Origin: Bacillus sp. EB01
GTDB taxonomy: Bacteria; Bacillota; Bacilli; Bacillales; Cytobacillaceae
NCBI RefSeq assembly: GCF_000613125.1
Contig: NZ_HG964497.1
Span: 4,427,127-4,491,126 of the forward strand
DNA: 64,000 nucleotides
Direction of reading: 5' to 3'
The notes beneath the pieces are model-generated. The model saw only the letters and a program-made list of their open reading frames with translations. It did no database searches and was not told the origin of the DNA. Below, piece by piece: positions 15,900 to 24,772 of this stretch. The position numbers and the translations under genes are program-made. Positions within the stretch are counted from its first letter, which is position 1. Each line of letters opens with the position of its first letter.

Positions 15900-16490
15900 C
15901 TGTTTTCCAGGAAGTTTGCTTTTTTGAGCCATTCCACCTGACAGGATAAATTTCATTGCATCCTCAGGTTTTACATCGAGGATTTCGACCTGCTCTTTAG
16001 GAATCAGGAAGGTAAACCCCGCAACCTGGAAGGTTTGTTGGACATAAACAGCTACGTACTCCTTTAACGGTTCATGAAAGCTTTCAAGTTCCTCGGAGGT
16101 GATGAAGCCGAGGCTTTTTATTTCGGTGCCAGGAATGGTGATAAGCGCAACCTTTGAAAAAGACTTCTTTTCGCCGAGAAAGGAATTGACAGTATCCTTA
16201 ATAACCGAATAAATTGTTTTGACGAATGGAATTTTTTCGAGCAGTTTGTCAATCAAAGCTATAAGTTTTCCAGTAATAAACCTTGTTGACAGAAAGCCGA
16301 GGAAGGTGATCAGTGCGACCGTAACCAGTAGGCCAATTCCAGGGATGTATGTATCCTCCATATATGGGCGCAGAAGGTTGCCGAGCAATCCATCGAGAAA
16401 CAGGAATGTTTTGTATATGACCCAAACCACAATGATAATTGGGACGATCACGATAATTCCATTAATAAAATTTTTAGCAAGTGACTTCAT
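15897..16490 (-). CDS. DUF502 family membrane protein
   Basis: Function unknown. Two membrane helices lie in the first 75 residues (about 10-32 and 50-70), followed by the family signature IPFVKTIYSVIKDTVNSF and a beta-rich domain with LGFITSEE and VAVYVQQTFQVAGFTFLIP. Length 197 fits. It converges on crr across the shared terminator; no operon partner. Confidence 0.88.
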   Translation of the reverse strand: MKSLAKNFINGIIVIVPIIIVVWVIYKTFLFLDGLLGNLLRPYMEDTYIPGIGLLVTVALITFLGFLSTRFITGKLIALIDKLLEKIPFVKTIYSVIKDTVNSFLGEKKSFSKVALITIPGTEIKSLGFITSEELESFHEPLKEYVAVYVQQTFQVAGFTFLIPKEQVEILDVKPEDAMKFILSGGMAQKSKLPGKQ

Positions 16491-16551
16491 AAACTAAATT
16501 CTCCATTTGTTTTTTCTCTAGTATAGCCGCCGTTACATGAATTTGAAACGA

Positions 16552-17691
16552 TTATTGTTTTTCTACAACGATTGCTTTTATTTTAACAGAAGGCTGGCCG
16601 CTCTTGGAATCTGTAGAGAGCCGCTCCCCATTAAATGTAAACCGGACTGTGTGCTGGCTGTCTTCAAGTGAACTGGCAACATAGTTGTAGCGGGATCTTT
16701 CAAACGGCCACCAGGTAGCCAGTGTCCCTGCAGGCTTCCCGTCGATTGTGACATCAATCATTCCACCGTCAGGGCCGCGCTCAAGCAGAAACCCAACCAT
16801 TGTTCCTTCGAATGTATATTCAAGATAGCTATTCTTCGTTTTGCTAAAATAGCCATCACGCATGTTTACAAATCCTGAATTAATAGAAGGATTGGTTAGC
16901 AATTTATAGTCAATTCCAAGGTTGCCGTTTACCGGAGAAGGCATAACTGCAATCTCTTTGGCATTTTTGGCTTCGGATTTTTCTTGGATAGTTTTAATAA
17001 TTTCGTTTGCGTAAAGGAGATAGCCCGCATCATTAGGGTGAACTTTGTCTGTTGTCAGTTTGTCCGGACTAAGTCCTGATGCATTGAAAGGGATCCGCAT
17101 ATCGATGTTGGTAGCTCCATATGCTCTCGATAGCCGTGCAATTTCCTTGGCGAATCCTTCATAAGCAAGACAGCTTTCGGTGATTGTCACTATATCTGCA
17201 GCAGGGTGATCGATCCTTACTACACGAAGCAGTTTTTCATAAAAGTAGGAAAATTGCTTTTCATTCATATACTTACGGTCATTTTCCCCGAAAACAAGGA
17301 AAACCAGATGGACCGGTGAGGAGGGTTTCTCATCTTTATATTTCATGAAGCCTTCAAATGCAGTTGCCCCGCTTTGGACAATGGATATCCGCTCCCCGTT
17401 TGAGCCGTACTTCTCTGAAACTCCTTTTTCAAAAAGAGAGAACCATGCGGTTGAAGGACTGCTTGCTCCTGAACCTCTGCCTATGCTGTCTCCAACAATC
17501 AAATAGCTATAATCATCACCGGCAGCTATTTTTTCATAAAATCCATCTGCTTCTTCCGGGGTGTCCTTTGCCCCGGTTATTTCAAATAATTGAAAAAACA
17601 ATATAGATAGGCCGAATATCGAGGCAAGCATTAAGCAAATTATTCTTCGGTTCATAAGCATCAACATCCCATCGTGTAATCCTACTGACAT
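16552..17691 (-). CDS. SGNH hydrolase with C-terminal beta domain, membrane-anchored
   Basis: Probable cell-surface esterase or deacetylase. One N-terminal membrane segment (about 18-38), then the SGNH catalytic domain: IVGDSIGRGSG (Ser), FGENDRKY (Asn block) and DKVHPNDAGYLLY (Asp/His). After about residue 245 a separate beta-rich domain (YLEYTFEGTMVGFLLERGPDGGMIDVTIDG) resembles carbohydrate-binding or jelly-roll modules, so a glycan substrate is likely (inference). Several in-frame ATGs occupy the first 13 codons, so the exact start is open. Confidence 0.82.
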   Translation of the reverse strand: MSVGLHDGMLMLMNRRIICLMLASIFGLSILFFQLFEITGAKDTPEEADGFYEKIAAGDDYSYLIVGDSIGRGSGASSPSTAWFSLFEKGVSEKYGSNGERISIVQSGATAFEGFMKYKDEKPSSPVHLVFLVFGENDRKYMNEKQFSYFYEKLLRVVRIDHPAADIVTITESCLAYEGFAKEIARLSRAYGATNIDMRIPFNASGLSPDKLTTDKVHPNDAGYLLYANEIIKTIQEKSEAKNAKEIAVMPSPVNGNLGIDYKLLTNPSINSGFVNMRDGYFSKTKNSYLEYTFEGTMVGFLLERGPDGGMIDVTIDGKPAGTLATWWPFERSRYNYVASSLEDSQHTVRFTFNGERLSTDSKSGQPSVKIKAIVVEKQ

Positions 17692-17853
17692 TTTAACGTA
17701 ACCTAACTGTAATAAAAACAGAACAAAGCACTATTTTTTCTTAAAAAATTAAATTTGGATTTTCCCATCATATATATGGGCATATGCACATTCGGGACAA
17801 TAACCCATATCATATTGTGTGTTGAACAAATTAAAAAGCGGAGGGATGCATAT

Positions 17854-17985
17854 ATGCATTACGGATATAACCCTTGTGGATATGTTGGCGGAGTTGGGTC
17901 TGATGGTTATCGTGACACGTTTGTATTAATTGTTGTATTGTTTATTCTTCTAATCATCATTGGCGCTTGCTACATTTGTGATTAA
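17854..17985 (+). CDS. YjcZ family sporulation-type small membrane protein
   Basis: 43 residues: a short Tyr/Gly/Cys-rich N-terminus ([15 protein letters not shown]) and a single helix with [16 protein letters not shown], the signature of the YjcZ family of small spore-associated proteins. ATG 17854 is the start because GGAGG lies seven bases upstream; an upstream extension of the frame has no ribosome site. A strong terminator follows. Confidence 0.88.
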   Translation: MHYGYNPCGYVGGVGSDGYRDTFVLIVVLFILLIIIGACYICD

Positions 17986-17993
17986 TACTGGAG

Positions 17994-18024
17994 CACCTTT
18001 TCCAAGTGGAAAAGGTGTTTTTTT
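17994..18024 (+). terminator. Terminator of yjcZ-like gene
   Basis: CACCTTTTCCA (17994-18004) pairs perfectly with TGGAAAAGGTG (18007-18017), followed by TTTTTTT. Confidence 0.92.
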
Positions 18025-18482
18025 GTTGTAAACATTTATCCTAATACATTATTATTTGGATTAATCTCCTTCGAAAAACAGAGATGAATCAAAATTCCAA
18101 GCAGGCCATTCAAACGAAAGCCCTGCTATTATTATTTTCGCAGCACAGTTTCCCAGCAACAGCACGTTTAGTATGGCTGCAGCTTTGGAAAGGCACTCTA
18201 TTAAAAATGAATCAACATAGGTCAGCTTCGGTAAACGGTTAAAACCTCATAAATTGTGATACAGTAAATCAATGAGAATTTAAATGAAGGAAATGTGTTT
18301 TAGGACCAATTTCGGATCACAGTATTGGCCGAAGATGAGTTTTCTGTAGGAATTTTCCTTTTTGCAAACTTATTGACGCAGCCGCCAATTCTGGTATGAT
18401 AAGAATATTTTTAAAGGTATGTTCTATTCTTGCAATAATAAGATGGGGATACGGATTTTTAAGGCAAAGGAGGAGAATGTGA
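18025..18482. other. Intergenic region with promoter of yozE
   Basis: No gene seen in about 460 bases. Near its end TTGACG (18373-18378), a 16-base spacer and TATGAT (18395-18400) make a good SigA promoter for the yozE-like gene, leaving a leader of about 75 bases. Confidence 0.5.
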
Positions 18483-18707
18483 ATGTTGAAATCATTCTAT
18501 CATTTCCTTATGAAATACAGACATCCAAAGCCAAAAGATAATATTAGCGAATTTGCAAACGAAGCGTTCAAGGACCATAGCTTCCCAAAAACATCCGAGG
18601 ATTACGATGAACTAAGCAGGTATCTCGAAATGAACGGCCACTACTTACCATCGATGTCTGTTTTTGATGACGCATGGGCTGAATACATCGAGACAGAGAA
18701 GAGATAA
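18483..18707 (+). CDS. yozE: YozE family protein (UPF0346)
   Basis: Small soluble protein of unknown role, 74 residues. FYHFLMKYRHPKPKDNISEFAN and DHSFPKTSEDYDELSRYLE are near-invariant in the family. AAGGAGGAGAATGTGA precedes the ATG. yodN- and yozD-like genes follow, as in the B. subtilis yodL-yozE neighbourhood. Confidence 0.92.
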   Translation: MLKSFYHFLMKYRHPKPKDNISEFANEAFKDHSFPKTSEDYDELSRYLEMNGHYLPSMSVFDDAWAEYIETEKR

Positions 18708-18850
18708 AGCGGAAATGTCTTTGTGGATACTTTAGGACGTTCTAGTGTGCAATGAAAATAAATTCGAAATGCTTTCTTCAATGGAAATTCCTTGTACACC
18801 CTATATAAGTTACTTAAGAATTTCAGATTTGCAGGCGTTTTATTGATTGA

Positions 18851-18970
18851 AGCGGAAGGCACGAAGACTCCTACGGGAGAAAAGGACAGTGGGAGACCCC
18901 GCAGGAGCAAAGCGACGAGGAGGCTCCCAGGCCGCCCGTGGAAAGCGAAGTGCCTGGAGCGGAAATCGCA
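18851..18970. repeat. Bacillaceae interspersed repeat (GC-rich, AAGACTCCT...GGAGCGGAAATC type)
   Basis: A GC-rich block of about 120 bp runs from AGCGGAAGGCACGAAGACTC through GGGAGACCCCGCAGGAGC and CGACGAGGAGGCTCCC to CTGGAGCGGAAATCGCA. It matches an intergenic element I know as widespread in Bacillus genomes; it is structured, noncoding and of unknown function. A decayed partial copy is at about 24580. Confidence 0.75.
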
Positions 18971-19153
18971 GAAAAACATAAGTTTAGCCTATATAGTTAA
19001 TATATATAGCACTAATAGCCTGCACCCTTCTCCAACATTTACCATCGCCTTCCAAGCCCGGGGAGGCGATTTTTCTATTCGCCAATCGTGTGCGATTAAA
19101 CAATATGTGCATATACTATTGTAATCATCGGAGCTCATAAGGGGGTGAATCAG

Positions 19154-19846
19154 ATGGAGAAGGGGAAGCAACCAAAGTTTAAAATGGGTGAAACGGTTGT
19201 TATTGTCATGTATGGAACTGTTGGTACAATTACAGATATCCAATGGGTCGGCGGACAGTATGTGTACGAAGTGAACAAAAGTGAAGGCCTTTATGTCGAG
19301 TCCTCGCTCCAGCTGCTTTCGGAGTACGAAGGTACCCCTGTAGGGCAGGAGCATTTGGATATAGAATACAAATATTTTTTCGGAGATATTGTCCAGGTTA
19401 AAGGATATGGCAATGAACTATTTCGGGTTGTTGGTGTCAGGACAGAAATATGGCGCTACAAGGAAGATGCATGGGAAGATATTATTTACGAGCTTTCCAG
19501 GGTAAAAGACGGCGAATGGCTTGAAGCAGGTGAAGAGGAACTAACTCTTTTGGCCGATGCCGATCACGCTGAAACCTTTATCAATAAACTTGGTTTTTTG
19601 CATATTGTAGGTAAGCAAGAAAAAGCAAGGAAGCAGAAGCAAGAGGTGTCAAGAAAGAACGCAGAGGCGGAAGAATTAGACCGAATAAAAGAACGGCGGC
19701 AGCTGATTGACCGTTTACTTGATATCTACAATGATTACCGGATATTGAATGAAATGTTCGGAGACCACGAATACATTCAGGTTATGGAAGTTATAATGAA
19801 GAAGCTGAAGAACCTGAACTCAAAAGACGGAAAAAAGCATGTCTGA
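19154..19846 (+). CDS. YodN-like conserved protein
   Basis: Function unknown. The N-terminal half is beta-rich with two short similar units (GETVVIVMYGTVGTITDIQWVG... and FGDIVQVKGYGNELFRVVGVR), suggesting small SH3-like barrels; the C-terminal part (about 155-230) is a charged coiled coil. ATG 19154 follows GGGGGTG at good spacing. It lies between yozE- and yozD-like genes, which is why I compare it with B. subtilis YodN. Confidence 0.65.
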   Translation: MEKGKQPKFKMGETVVIVMYGTVGTITDIQWVGGQYVYEVNKSEGLYVESSLQLLSEYEGTPVGQEHLDIEYKYFFGDIVQVKGYGNELFRVVGVRTEIWRYKEDAWEDIIYELSRVKDGEWLEAGEEELTLLADADHAETFINKLGFLHIVGKQEKARKQKQEVSRKNAEAEELDRIKERRQLIDRLLDIYNDYRILNEMFGDHEYIQVMEVIMKKLKNLNSKDGKKHV

Positions 19847-19961
19847 CCGTCCCTTCCATAGTCGTTCCCCACTATAATCAACCTTCAAGCGGCTAAATTT
19901 CCATTCTCTAAGCATGAATAAAACCACTTGAACATACATTCTCTAAAAAGGAGGAGATCAA

Positions 19962-20126
19962 ATGGGAGAAATCGAAGTGATCATCGATACAGAAGAAATT
20001 GCTGAATTTTTCTTTCATGAGCTTGTGAAACGAGGATATACACCAACTGAAGAGGAACTTGAAGAGCTTGCAGACATCACATTTGAATACCTCCTGGAAA
20101 AGAGTATCATCGACGAAGAAAATTAA
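19962..20126 (+). CDS. yozD: YozD-like small protein, 54 aa
   Basis: Short acidic protein; IDTEEIAEFFFHELVKRGY and ADITFEYLLEKSIIDEE match what I recall of the YozD family. AAGGAGGAG lies seven bases before ATG 19962. Function unknown. Part of the yozE-yodN-yozD cluster; a terminator follows. Confidence 0.85.
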   Translation: MGEIEVIIDTEEIAEFFFHELVKRGYTPTEEELEELADITFEYLLEKSIIDEEN

Positions 20127-20137
20127 AGCCAACTGAA

Positions 20138-20163
20138 GCGGCCTGCCACAAGGAAGGCCGCAT
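20138..20163 (+). terminator. Terminator of yozD
   Basis: GCGGCCT (20138-20144) pairs with AGGCCGC (20155-20161); the T tract after it is weak. Confidence 0.65.
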
Positions 20164-20251
20164 TATTGTGAAAAAAATTATCCAGCAGCACCGAAACCTT
20201 TTTAAATAGGAAGCGTATATATCTTTATCAAAATTGGGGAGGAACAATGCA

Positions 20252-20422
20252 ATGCTGAAAAAGTTGCTTAAAATGCTTATGAAATCAAAGATGCATAAAC
20301 CATATTACAGCTCCAGTGATGCCTGGAAGCACATGAAGCACAAGAAGCATGGACACTATGGGCACGGACACTATAAACACGCATATAAAAAGAAGAGCTT
20401 TTCGAGCTTCTTCAGCAGCTAA
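20252..20422 (+). CDS. Small His/Lys-rich basic protein, 56 aa
   Basis: Not recognised. Starts MLKKLLKMLMKSKMHK, has HKKHGHYGHGHYKHAYKKK and ends SFSSFFSS. The His/Gly/Tyr-rich centre and Ser-rich tail resemble small spore-coat proteins. GGGGAGG lies nine bases before ATG 20252. A protein kinase gene begins 80 bases downstream, so the serines of the tail could be its substrate (inference). Confidence 0.65.
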   Translation: MLKKLLKMLMKSKMHKPYYSSSDAWKHMKHKKHGHYGHGHYKHAYKKKSFSSFFSS

Positions 20423-20501
20423 AAAGCACGGGCAGCCATACCGCCTTGAAGCGAATCTCGACTATCCGACAAACAGGAGGCATTAAGGGGAGGTTCTCAA
20501 T

Positions 20502-21323
20502 TTGCTGAAAAGGCTTATTCTTTTTTTATCCCATCTGTTTGAAAAGCCATTTCCACCCGGCACTCTTGTAGCTGAACGATACTCGGTGGTCCGCTTGCTG
20601 GGAACTGGAGGATATGGCCATACTTATCAGGTGATTGATCAAGAAACTGGAAGTCAGGTTGCCTTGAAGGCGCTCCGCTTGCATAAACGTATTTCCCGCT
20701 CAGGAAAAGCCGGATTTGAAAGGGAAAAGGAATTTATGCAAAAGATTCAAATAGCTGGGGTCCCAGCTTATTATGATAGCGGGGAGCATGAAGGAAAACC
20801 GTATTATACGATGGAATTGGTTGAAGGCGAAAATCTTGAACAAATCATCTTTGAGGAAGGCCGTTCATTCGACGAAAGGCAAGCATTCGAGGTTGCAAGC
20901 GAAATTCTTGACATCCTATACGGACTGCATCAGCAAGGAATTATCCACCGGGACGTAAGGATTCCCAATGTTATCCAGAGTAAAGGAAGAATCTATTTAC
21001 TTGATTTGGGCCTGGCACAAACCGCTGTGATGGCAAAGGGGCATGCTTTTTTTAAAAATTATCATCCTCGAAAGGAAAGGAATGTACAGGCTGATTTCTA
21101 TGGGTTGGGCCACTTTATCCTTTTCCTTCTTTATTCCTCCTATAGTCCGGCACCTGGACAGAAGGAACAAAGCTGGGAAAAAGAACTTGAAATTTCTCAA
21201 CAGGCAAGGGCGATTATTAAAAGGCTTTTAAAAATCGATGGTGAATATAGTAGTTGCAGTGAAGTTCAAATTGATATTAGACGATTGATAAATGAGGAGG
21301 AGAAGCAGAATGTCATTATTTAA
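20502..21323 (+). CDS. Ser/Thr protein kinase, YbdM/PrkD-like
   Basis: Compact Hanks-type kinase of 273 residues. Visible: Gly loop GTGGYGHTY (about 34-42), ATP lysine in VALKAL, catalytic loop HRDVRIPN, and LDLGLAQ in place of DFG. The C-lobe is short and lacks a clear APE motif, as in B. subtilis YbdM. TTG 20502 is the start, with GGGGAGG eight bases upstream. Its 3' end overlaps spo0M by 14 bases, so the two are co-translated. The catalytic Lys, Asp, Asn and Asp are all present, so activity is plausible. Confidence 0.88.
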   Translation: MLKRLILFLSHLFEKPFPPGTLVAERYSVVRLLGTGGYGHTYQVIDQETGSQVALKALRLHKRISRSGKAGFEREKEFMQKIQIAGVPAYYDSGEHEGKPYYTMELVEGENLEQIIFEEGRSFDERQAFEVASEILDILYGLHQQGIIHRDVRIPNVIQSKGRIYLLDLGLAQTAVMAKGHAFFKNYHPRKERNVQADFYGLGHFILFLLYSSYSPAPGQKEQSWEKELEISQQARAIIKRLLKIDGEYSSCSEVQIDIRRLINEEEKQNVII

Positions 21324-22080
21324 TAAGATGCTTGCATCAGTGGGGATTGGAGCTTCTAAGGTTGATACGAGGCTGGAAAAGGATACACTTACACCGGGTG
21401 AAACTGTTAAAGGTGTGGTCGCCATTACTGGAGGCAGCACTGAACAAAGCATTGATTCAATTTATCTGTCATTAAATACTACATATTTAAAGGAATCAGA
21501 TGATAAAAAATACAGTGTTAATGTGTGTATCGACCGCTTTAAGGTAGCGGATCCATTCATCATTAAACCAGGTGAAAAAAAGGAACTTCCTTTCTCATTC
21601 AGGCTGCCTCTTGATACACCGGTCACGATTGGACGTTCAAAGATCTGGCTTTCAACAGGGCTTGATATTAAAAATGCGATTGATCCAACAGATACTGATT
21701 ACATTCGGGTTGCTCCAAATCCGACAATGTCCGCAATTCTTTCAGCTGTAGAGGAACTGGGATTCAGGTTGAGGGAAGCAGATTGCGAACAGGCGCCGCG
21801 CAGGATGCGGGTAAGGCTGCCGTTCGTCCAGGAGTTTGAATTTGTCCCTGTTGGCGGACAGTTCAGGGGAAGGCTTGATGAATTGGAAGTGGTCCTTATT
21901 CCCAACAACCATGGTGATATCGAGGTGTTGATGCAGGTTGACCGCCGGGCTCGGGGATTTGGAGGCTTTTTGTCTGAAGCCCTGTCAACGGATGAATCGA
22001 ACATCCGTTTCGTTGTTACACCTTCAGAAGCGCCTTACGTCAGGCAAAAACTTCAATCGATTATTGAACGATATTCATAA
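21310..22080 (+). CDS. spo0M: Sporulation-control protein Spo0M
   Basis: Arrestin-like protein affecting Spo0A-stage sporulation and cell morphology in B. subtilis. 256 residues starting MSLFNKMLASVGIGASKVDT, with LTPGETVKGVVAITGG, the IDSIYLSLNT strand and the C-terminal half containing LRMRVRLPFVQEFEF-like sequence and EVLMQVDRRARG. I choose ATG 21310 (GAGGAGG nine bases upstream) over the longer frame. The overlap with the kinase gene suggests joint expression. Confidence 0.93.
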   Translation: MSLFNKMLASVGIGASKVDTRLEKDTLTPGETVKGVVAITGGSTEQSIDSIYLSLNTTYLKESDDKKYSVNVCIDRFKVADPFIIKPGEKKELPFSFRLPLDTPVTIGRSKIWLSTGLDIKNAIDPTDTDYIRVAPNPTMSAILSAVEELGFRLREADCEQAPRRMRVRLPFVQEFEFVPVGGQFRGRLDELEVVLIPNNHGDIEVLMQVDRRARGFGGFLSEALSTDESNIRFVVTPSEAPYVRQKLQSIIERYS

Positions 22081-22088
22081 GTTATTTA

Positions 22089-22120
22089 AGAGGATGGGGA
22101 GACCCACCCTCTTTTTTTGT
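22089..22120 (+). terminator. Terminator of spo0M
   Basis: AGAGGATGGG pairs with CCCACCCTCT (one G-U) followed by TTTTTTT. Confidence 0.88.
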
Positions 22121-22272
22121 CTAGCTCAGGCGCCAAGTGTACAACGGTCCCATTGTAACGAATAGACAAAATCGATTTACTCGCGCAGGCGCTGACCAAT
22201 AAGGGAAGCTTCTGTGAATAATCATCACAGAAACAGGCGCACTTAGCCTGTCTCGAGGCGCTTGTACTTTTC
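22119..22272. repeat. Bacillaceae interspersed repeat (GTCTAGCTC...AGGCGCTTGTACTTTTC type)
   Basis: The ends GTCTAGCTCAGGCGCC and GAGGCGCTTGTACTTTTCT are those of a common Bacillaceae intergenic element of unknown function. The interior here is diverged, with short inverted repeats such as TTCTGTG/CACAGAA. It fills the space between spo0M and the small minus-strand gene. Confidence 0.65.
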
Positions 22273-22401
22273 TTATGTGTTCTTGCGTTTTTTGGCCGAA
22301 TACTCTTTGGCATGTGCCTCATGTTCGGCAATTATTGCTTCCGGAGGAATATGGTTATTCTTTTTCGGAGAGTTTATACGATTTCTGTGCTTTTTACCCA
22401 T
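22273..22401 (-). CDS. Small basic protein, 42 aa
   Basis: Not recognised. Begins MGKKHRNRINSPKKN and ends EYSAKKRKNT. TAGGAGGT lies six bases before the ATG, which is strong support for translation. Length and composition resemble small Bacillus spore or nucleic-acid-binding peptides. The interspersed repeat begins right at its stop. Confidence 0.7.
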   Translation of the reverse strand: MGKKHRNRINSPKKNNHIPPEAIIAEHEAHAKEYSAKKRKNT

Positions 22402-22608
22402 TTACATACCTCCTAAGGTTTTAATTGCAGCATGCCTGGATAATGTGTTAACAAAGAATATCTTCCCAAGAAGAGGCTATGCTATAAATAGTTTGCCCCG
22501 CTAGGAATTCTCCATCCATCGCTTAAGTAAACGTTTTAAAAATGTCCCAGTATATGCTATGATAGGTAAGTTGTTAGACATCATACTTTTAATTCTAGGA
22601 GGATTAAG

Positions 22609-23313
22609 ATGAGTATTCATATTGGTGCCAAAGAAAATGAAATCGCGGAAATAGTACTGCTTCCTGGAGATCCGCTTAGAGCAAAATATATTGCTGAAAC
22701 TTTCCTTGAAGGTGCAACATGCTATAACGAAGTAAGAAATATGTTTGGTTTTACAGGTACATATAAAGGAAAGAGGATCTCAGTCCAGGGTACTGGAATG
22801 GGTGTTCCTTCCATTTCGATTTATGCAAATGAGCTGCTTGAAAGCTATAATGCACAAACACTTATCCGCGTTGGTACTTGCGGGGCTATCCAAAAGGATG
22901 TAAAGGTCAGGGATGTTATCCTTGCGATGACTTCTTCCACCGATTCACAAATCAACAAACTTGAGTTCGGCGGTATCGATTTTGCACCTCATGCAAACTT
23001 TGAGCTGCTTCGGAATGCCTATGACGCAGGATTGGAAAAAGGTTTAAATCTTCGCGTCGGAAACGTATTCACAGCAGACTTGTTCTACAATGACCATGGC
23101 GACCTTGAAAAACTTGCCAAGTATCAAGTTCTTGCTGTTGAAATGGAGACAACTGCTCTTTATACCCTTGCAGCGAAATATGGCCGTAAAGCATTGTCCA
23201 TTCTGACTGTAAGTGACCACATTTTAACTGGTGAAGCAACATCTTCAGAAGAGCGCCAGACGACTTTTAATGAAATGATTGAAGTGGCACTTGAAGCCGC
23301 TATTAAGGAATAG
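22609..23313 (+). CDS. deoD: Purine nucleoside phosphorylase, DeoD type
   Basis: Phosphorolysis of purine (deoxy)nucleosides, hexameric cytoplasmic enzyme. 234 residues. [30 protein letters not shown] at the start, RVGTCGAI (phosphate site), VEMETTALY (ribose site) and SDHILTGE with the catalytic Asp are all as expected. AGGAGG is seven bases before ATG. It precedes yodJ and ctpA, an order also found in B. subtilis. Confidence 0.97.
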   Translation: MSIHIGAKENEIAEIVLLPGDPLRAKYIAETFLEGATCYNEVRNMFGFTGTYKGKRISVQGTGMGVPSISIYANELLESYNAQTLIRVGTCGAIQKDVKVRDVILAMTSSTDSQINKLEFGGIDFAPHANFELLRNAYDAGLEKGLNLRVGNVFTADLFYNDHGDLEKLAKYQVLAVEMETTALYTLAAKYGRKALSILTVSDHILTGEATSSEERQTTFNEMIEVALEAAIKE

Positions 23314-23326
23314 TTTGGATGACATT

Positions 23327-23357
23327 GGCTCTCCTCTGTGAGGGCCTTTCTTTTTTT
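23327..23357 (+). terminator. Terminator of deoD
   Basis: GGCTCTC pairs with GAGGGCC (one G-U), followed by a T-rich tract. Confidence 0.75.
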
Positions 23358-23461
23358 GGATAAAAGTTTTTATTATATACAGCAGGGTATACAGTCTACT
23401 AGGCTTTCACAATGTATAACTTGTGACCAACAGTGAATTGCTGGAAAGGGAATGCCTCCCC

Positions 23462-23490
23462 TTGCTCTGTCCAAGCTGGGGGCTTATACT
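23462..23490 (+). promoter_or_regulatory. SigA-type promoter of yodJ
   Basis: TTGCTC (23462-23467), a 17-base spacer and TATACT (23485-23490), 43 bases before the start codon. Confidence 0.55.
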
Positions 23491-23532
23491 ACAATAGATA
23501 AATTCGCTTTAAATTGAAACGCAGGTGATCAC

Positions 23533-24330
23533 TTGAAAAAACTAGCAATTCTACTCTGCAGTTGTTTCCTTCTAACAAGTTGCAGCCAAGTTGAGTCGAT
23601 TCTTAAAAATCCATTCTCTAAAGACAAGAATATAGATACGGAAACGCCAACTGAAAAAGAGAAAGAACAAACTACTTATGATGGTCCCGTTCTGGAGGCT
23701 GCTTATTTTAATCAGATTCAGGAAACAAGCGGGAAAAAAGAAATTATGAATCCTGAAAACATTCTTGCCTTGGTGAACAAAGAATTTTCTCTGCCAGGCC
23801 ATTACAAGCCGAATGACCTCGTACGGCCGAATGTCCCATTTTCTTTTGGGGAAACTGATGTTGAAAAAAGCTTAATGAGAAAAGAAGCGGCTGTAGCACT
23901 TGAAAAACTGTTCGCACAGGCTAAGCAGGAAAATATTGAAATTTTTGCAGTTTCCGGCTACCGCTCGTATATTCGCCAAAAATCATTATTCGATGCCGAG
24001 GTTGCAAATATTGGGGAACAAAAAGCGAAAGAAGTTGTAGCACTGCCTGGCCAGAGTGAGCACCAAACAGGGCTGACAATGGATATTGCGAGCAGGGCAA
24101 CAAACTTGAATTTAACTGAAGAATTCGGTGAAACGAAGGAAGGAAAATGGCTAATGGCGAATGCCCATAAATTCGGTTTCATCCTTCGTTATCCAAAGGG
24201 CAAGGAAGAAGTAACCAACTACCAGTATGAACCATGGCATTATCGCTATGTTGGACAGGAAGCCGCCAAGACAATGTTTGAGAACGACTGGACTTTGGAG
24301 GAGTATTTCCAGGAAGTGGAGAAAATCTAA
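23533..24330 (+). CDS. yodJ: D-alanyl-D-alanine carboxypeptidase lipoprotein (YodJ/VanY, M15B)
   Basis: Trims peptidoglycan stem peptides outside the membrane. Lipobox LLTSC, a charged linker, then the M15B zinc domain: SGYRSYIRQKSLF, SEHQTGLTMDI (zinc His and Asp) and EPWHYRYVG (catalytic Glu and zinc His). 265 residues. Start at TTG 23533 with AGGTG five bases upstream. Neighbours deoD and ctpA match the B. subtilis region. A terminator follows. Confidence 0.93.
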   Translation: MKKLAILLCSCFLLTSCSQVESILKNPFSKDKNIDTETPTEKEKEQTTYDGPVLEAAYFNQIQETSGKKEIMNPENILALVNKEFSLPGHYKPNDLVRPNVPFSFGETDVEKSLMRKEAAVALEKLFAQAKQENIEIFAVSGYRSYIRQKSLFDAEVANIGEQKAKEVVALPGQSEHQTGLTMDIASRATNLNLTEEFGETKEGKWLMANAHKFGFILRYPKGKEEVTNYQYEPWHYRYVGQEAAKTMFENDWTLEEYFQEVEKI

Positions 24331-24357
24331 AGGAGCCTCTTGCAGGTTCCTTTTCGT
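24330..24357 (+). terminator. Terminator of yodJ
   Basis: AAGGAGCCT pairs with AGGTTCCTT (one G-U) and is followed by TTCGTTTTT. Confidence 0.8.
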
Positions 24358-24390
24358 TTTTGTGGATTAAGAGAAGAGCTGATTAGTCCC

Positions 24391-24465
24391 AAAAATATAT
24401 GAGCCAATTTACCATGTATATGAGCCGTTTTTGCATGTATATGAGCATTTAGACATTTATTGGAA
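24391..24465. repeat. 21-bp tandem repeat, family D
   Basis: TATATGAGC starts at 24396, 24417 and 24438, an exact 21-bp period, in the context CATGTATATGAGC. A fourth, decayed copy fits near 24459. Located between yodJ and ctpA; no coding potential. Confidence 0.8.
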
Positions 24466-24579
24466 ACTCAGAATCATTTCGTCCAATTACTCGTTTTTGA
24501 ATTAGCTTTGGATTAACCAAAACCAGAAGCAAGTGAATCTAGGCAATCATGCTTGATGAGATTTTCTCTGTTTAGGTAA

Positions 24580-24648
24580 GGACTCCTGCTGGAAAACGAG
24601 CTTTATTCCAGAAAAAAAGCAGGATTCTTTTTTACATAAGAATTTTGA
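24580..24648. repeat. Degenerate interspersed-repeat remnant with hairpin
   Basis: AAGGACTCCTGCTGGAAAAC resembles the start of the element at 18851. CTCCTGC...GCAGGA and CTGGAA...TTCCAG can pair, and TTTTTT follows, so it could also act as a terminator ahead of ctpA. Confidence 0.45.
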
Positions 24649-24772
24649 AATCGTTTCAAGATAGTTTCTCATTCATGATATATTTAGGTAAACCTTCATG
24701 AATATTTCTTTTTTCATTATCGGGAAAAGATGGTATTCTAAATGATAAGAGTTTCTATACTATTTACGGAAA

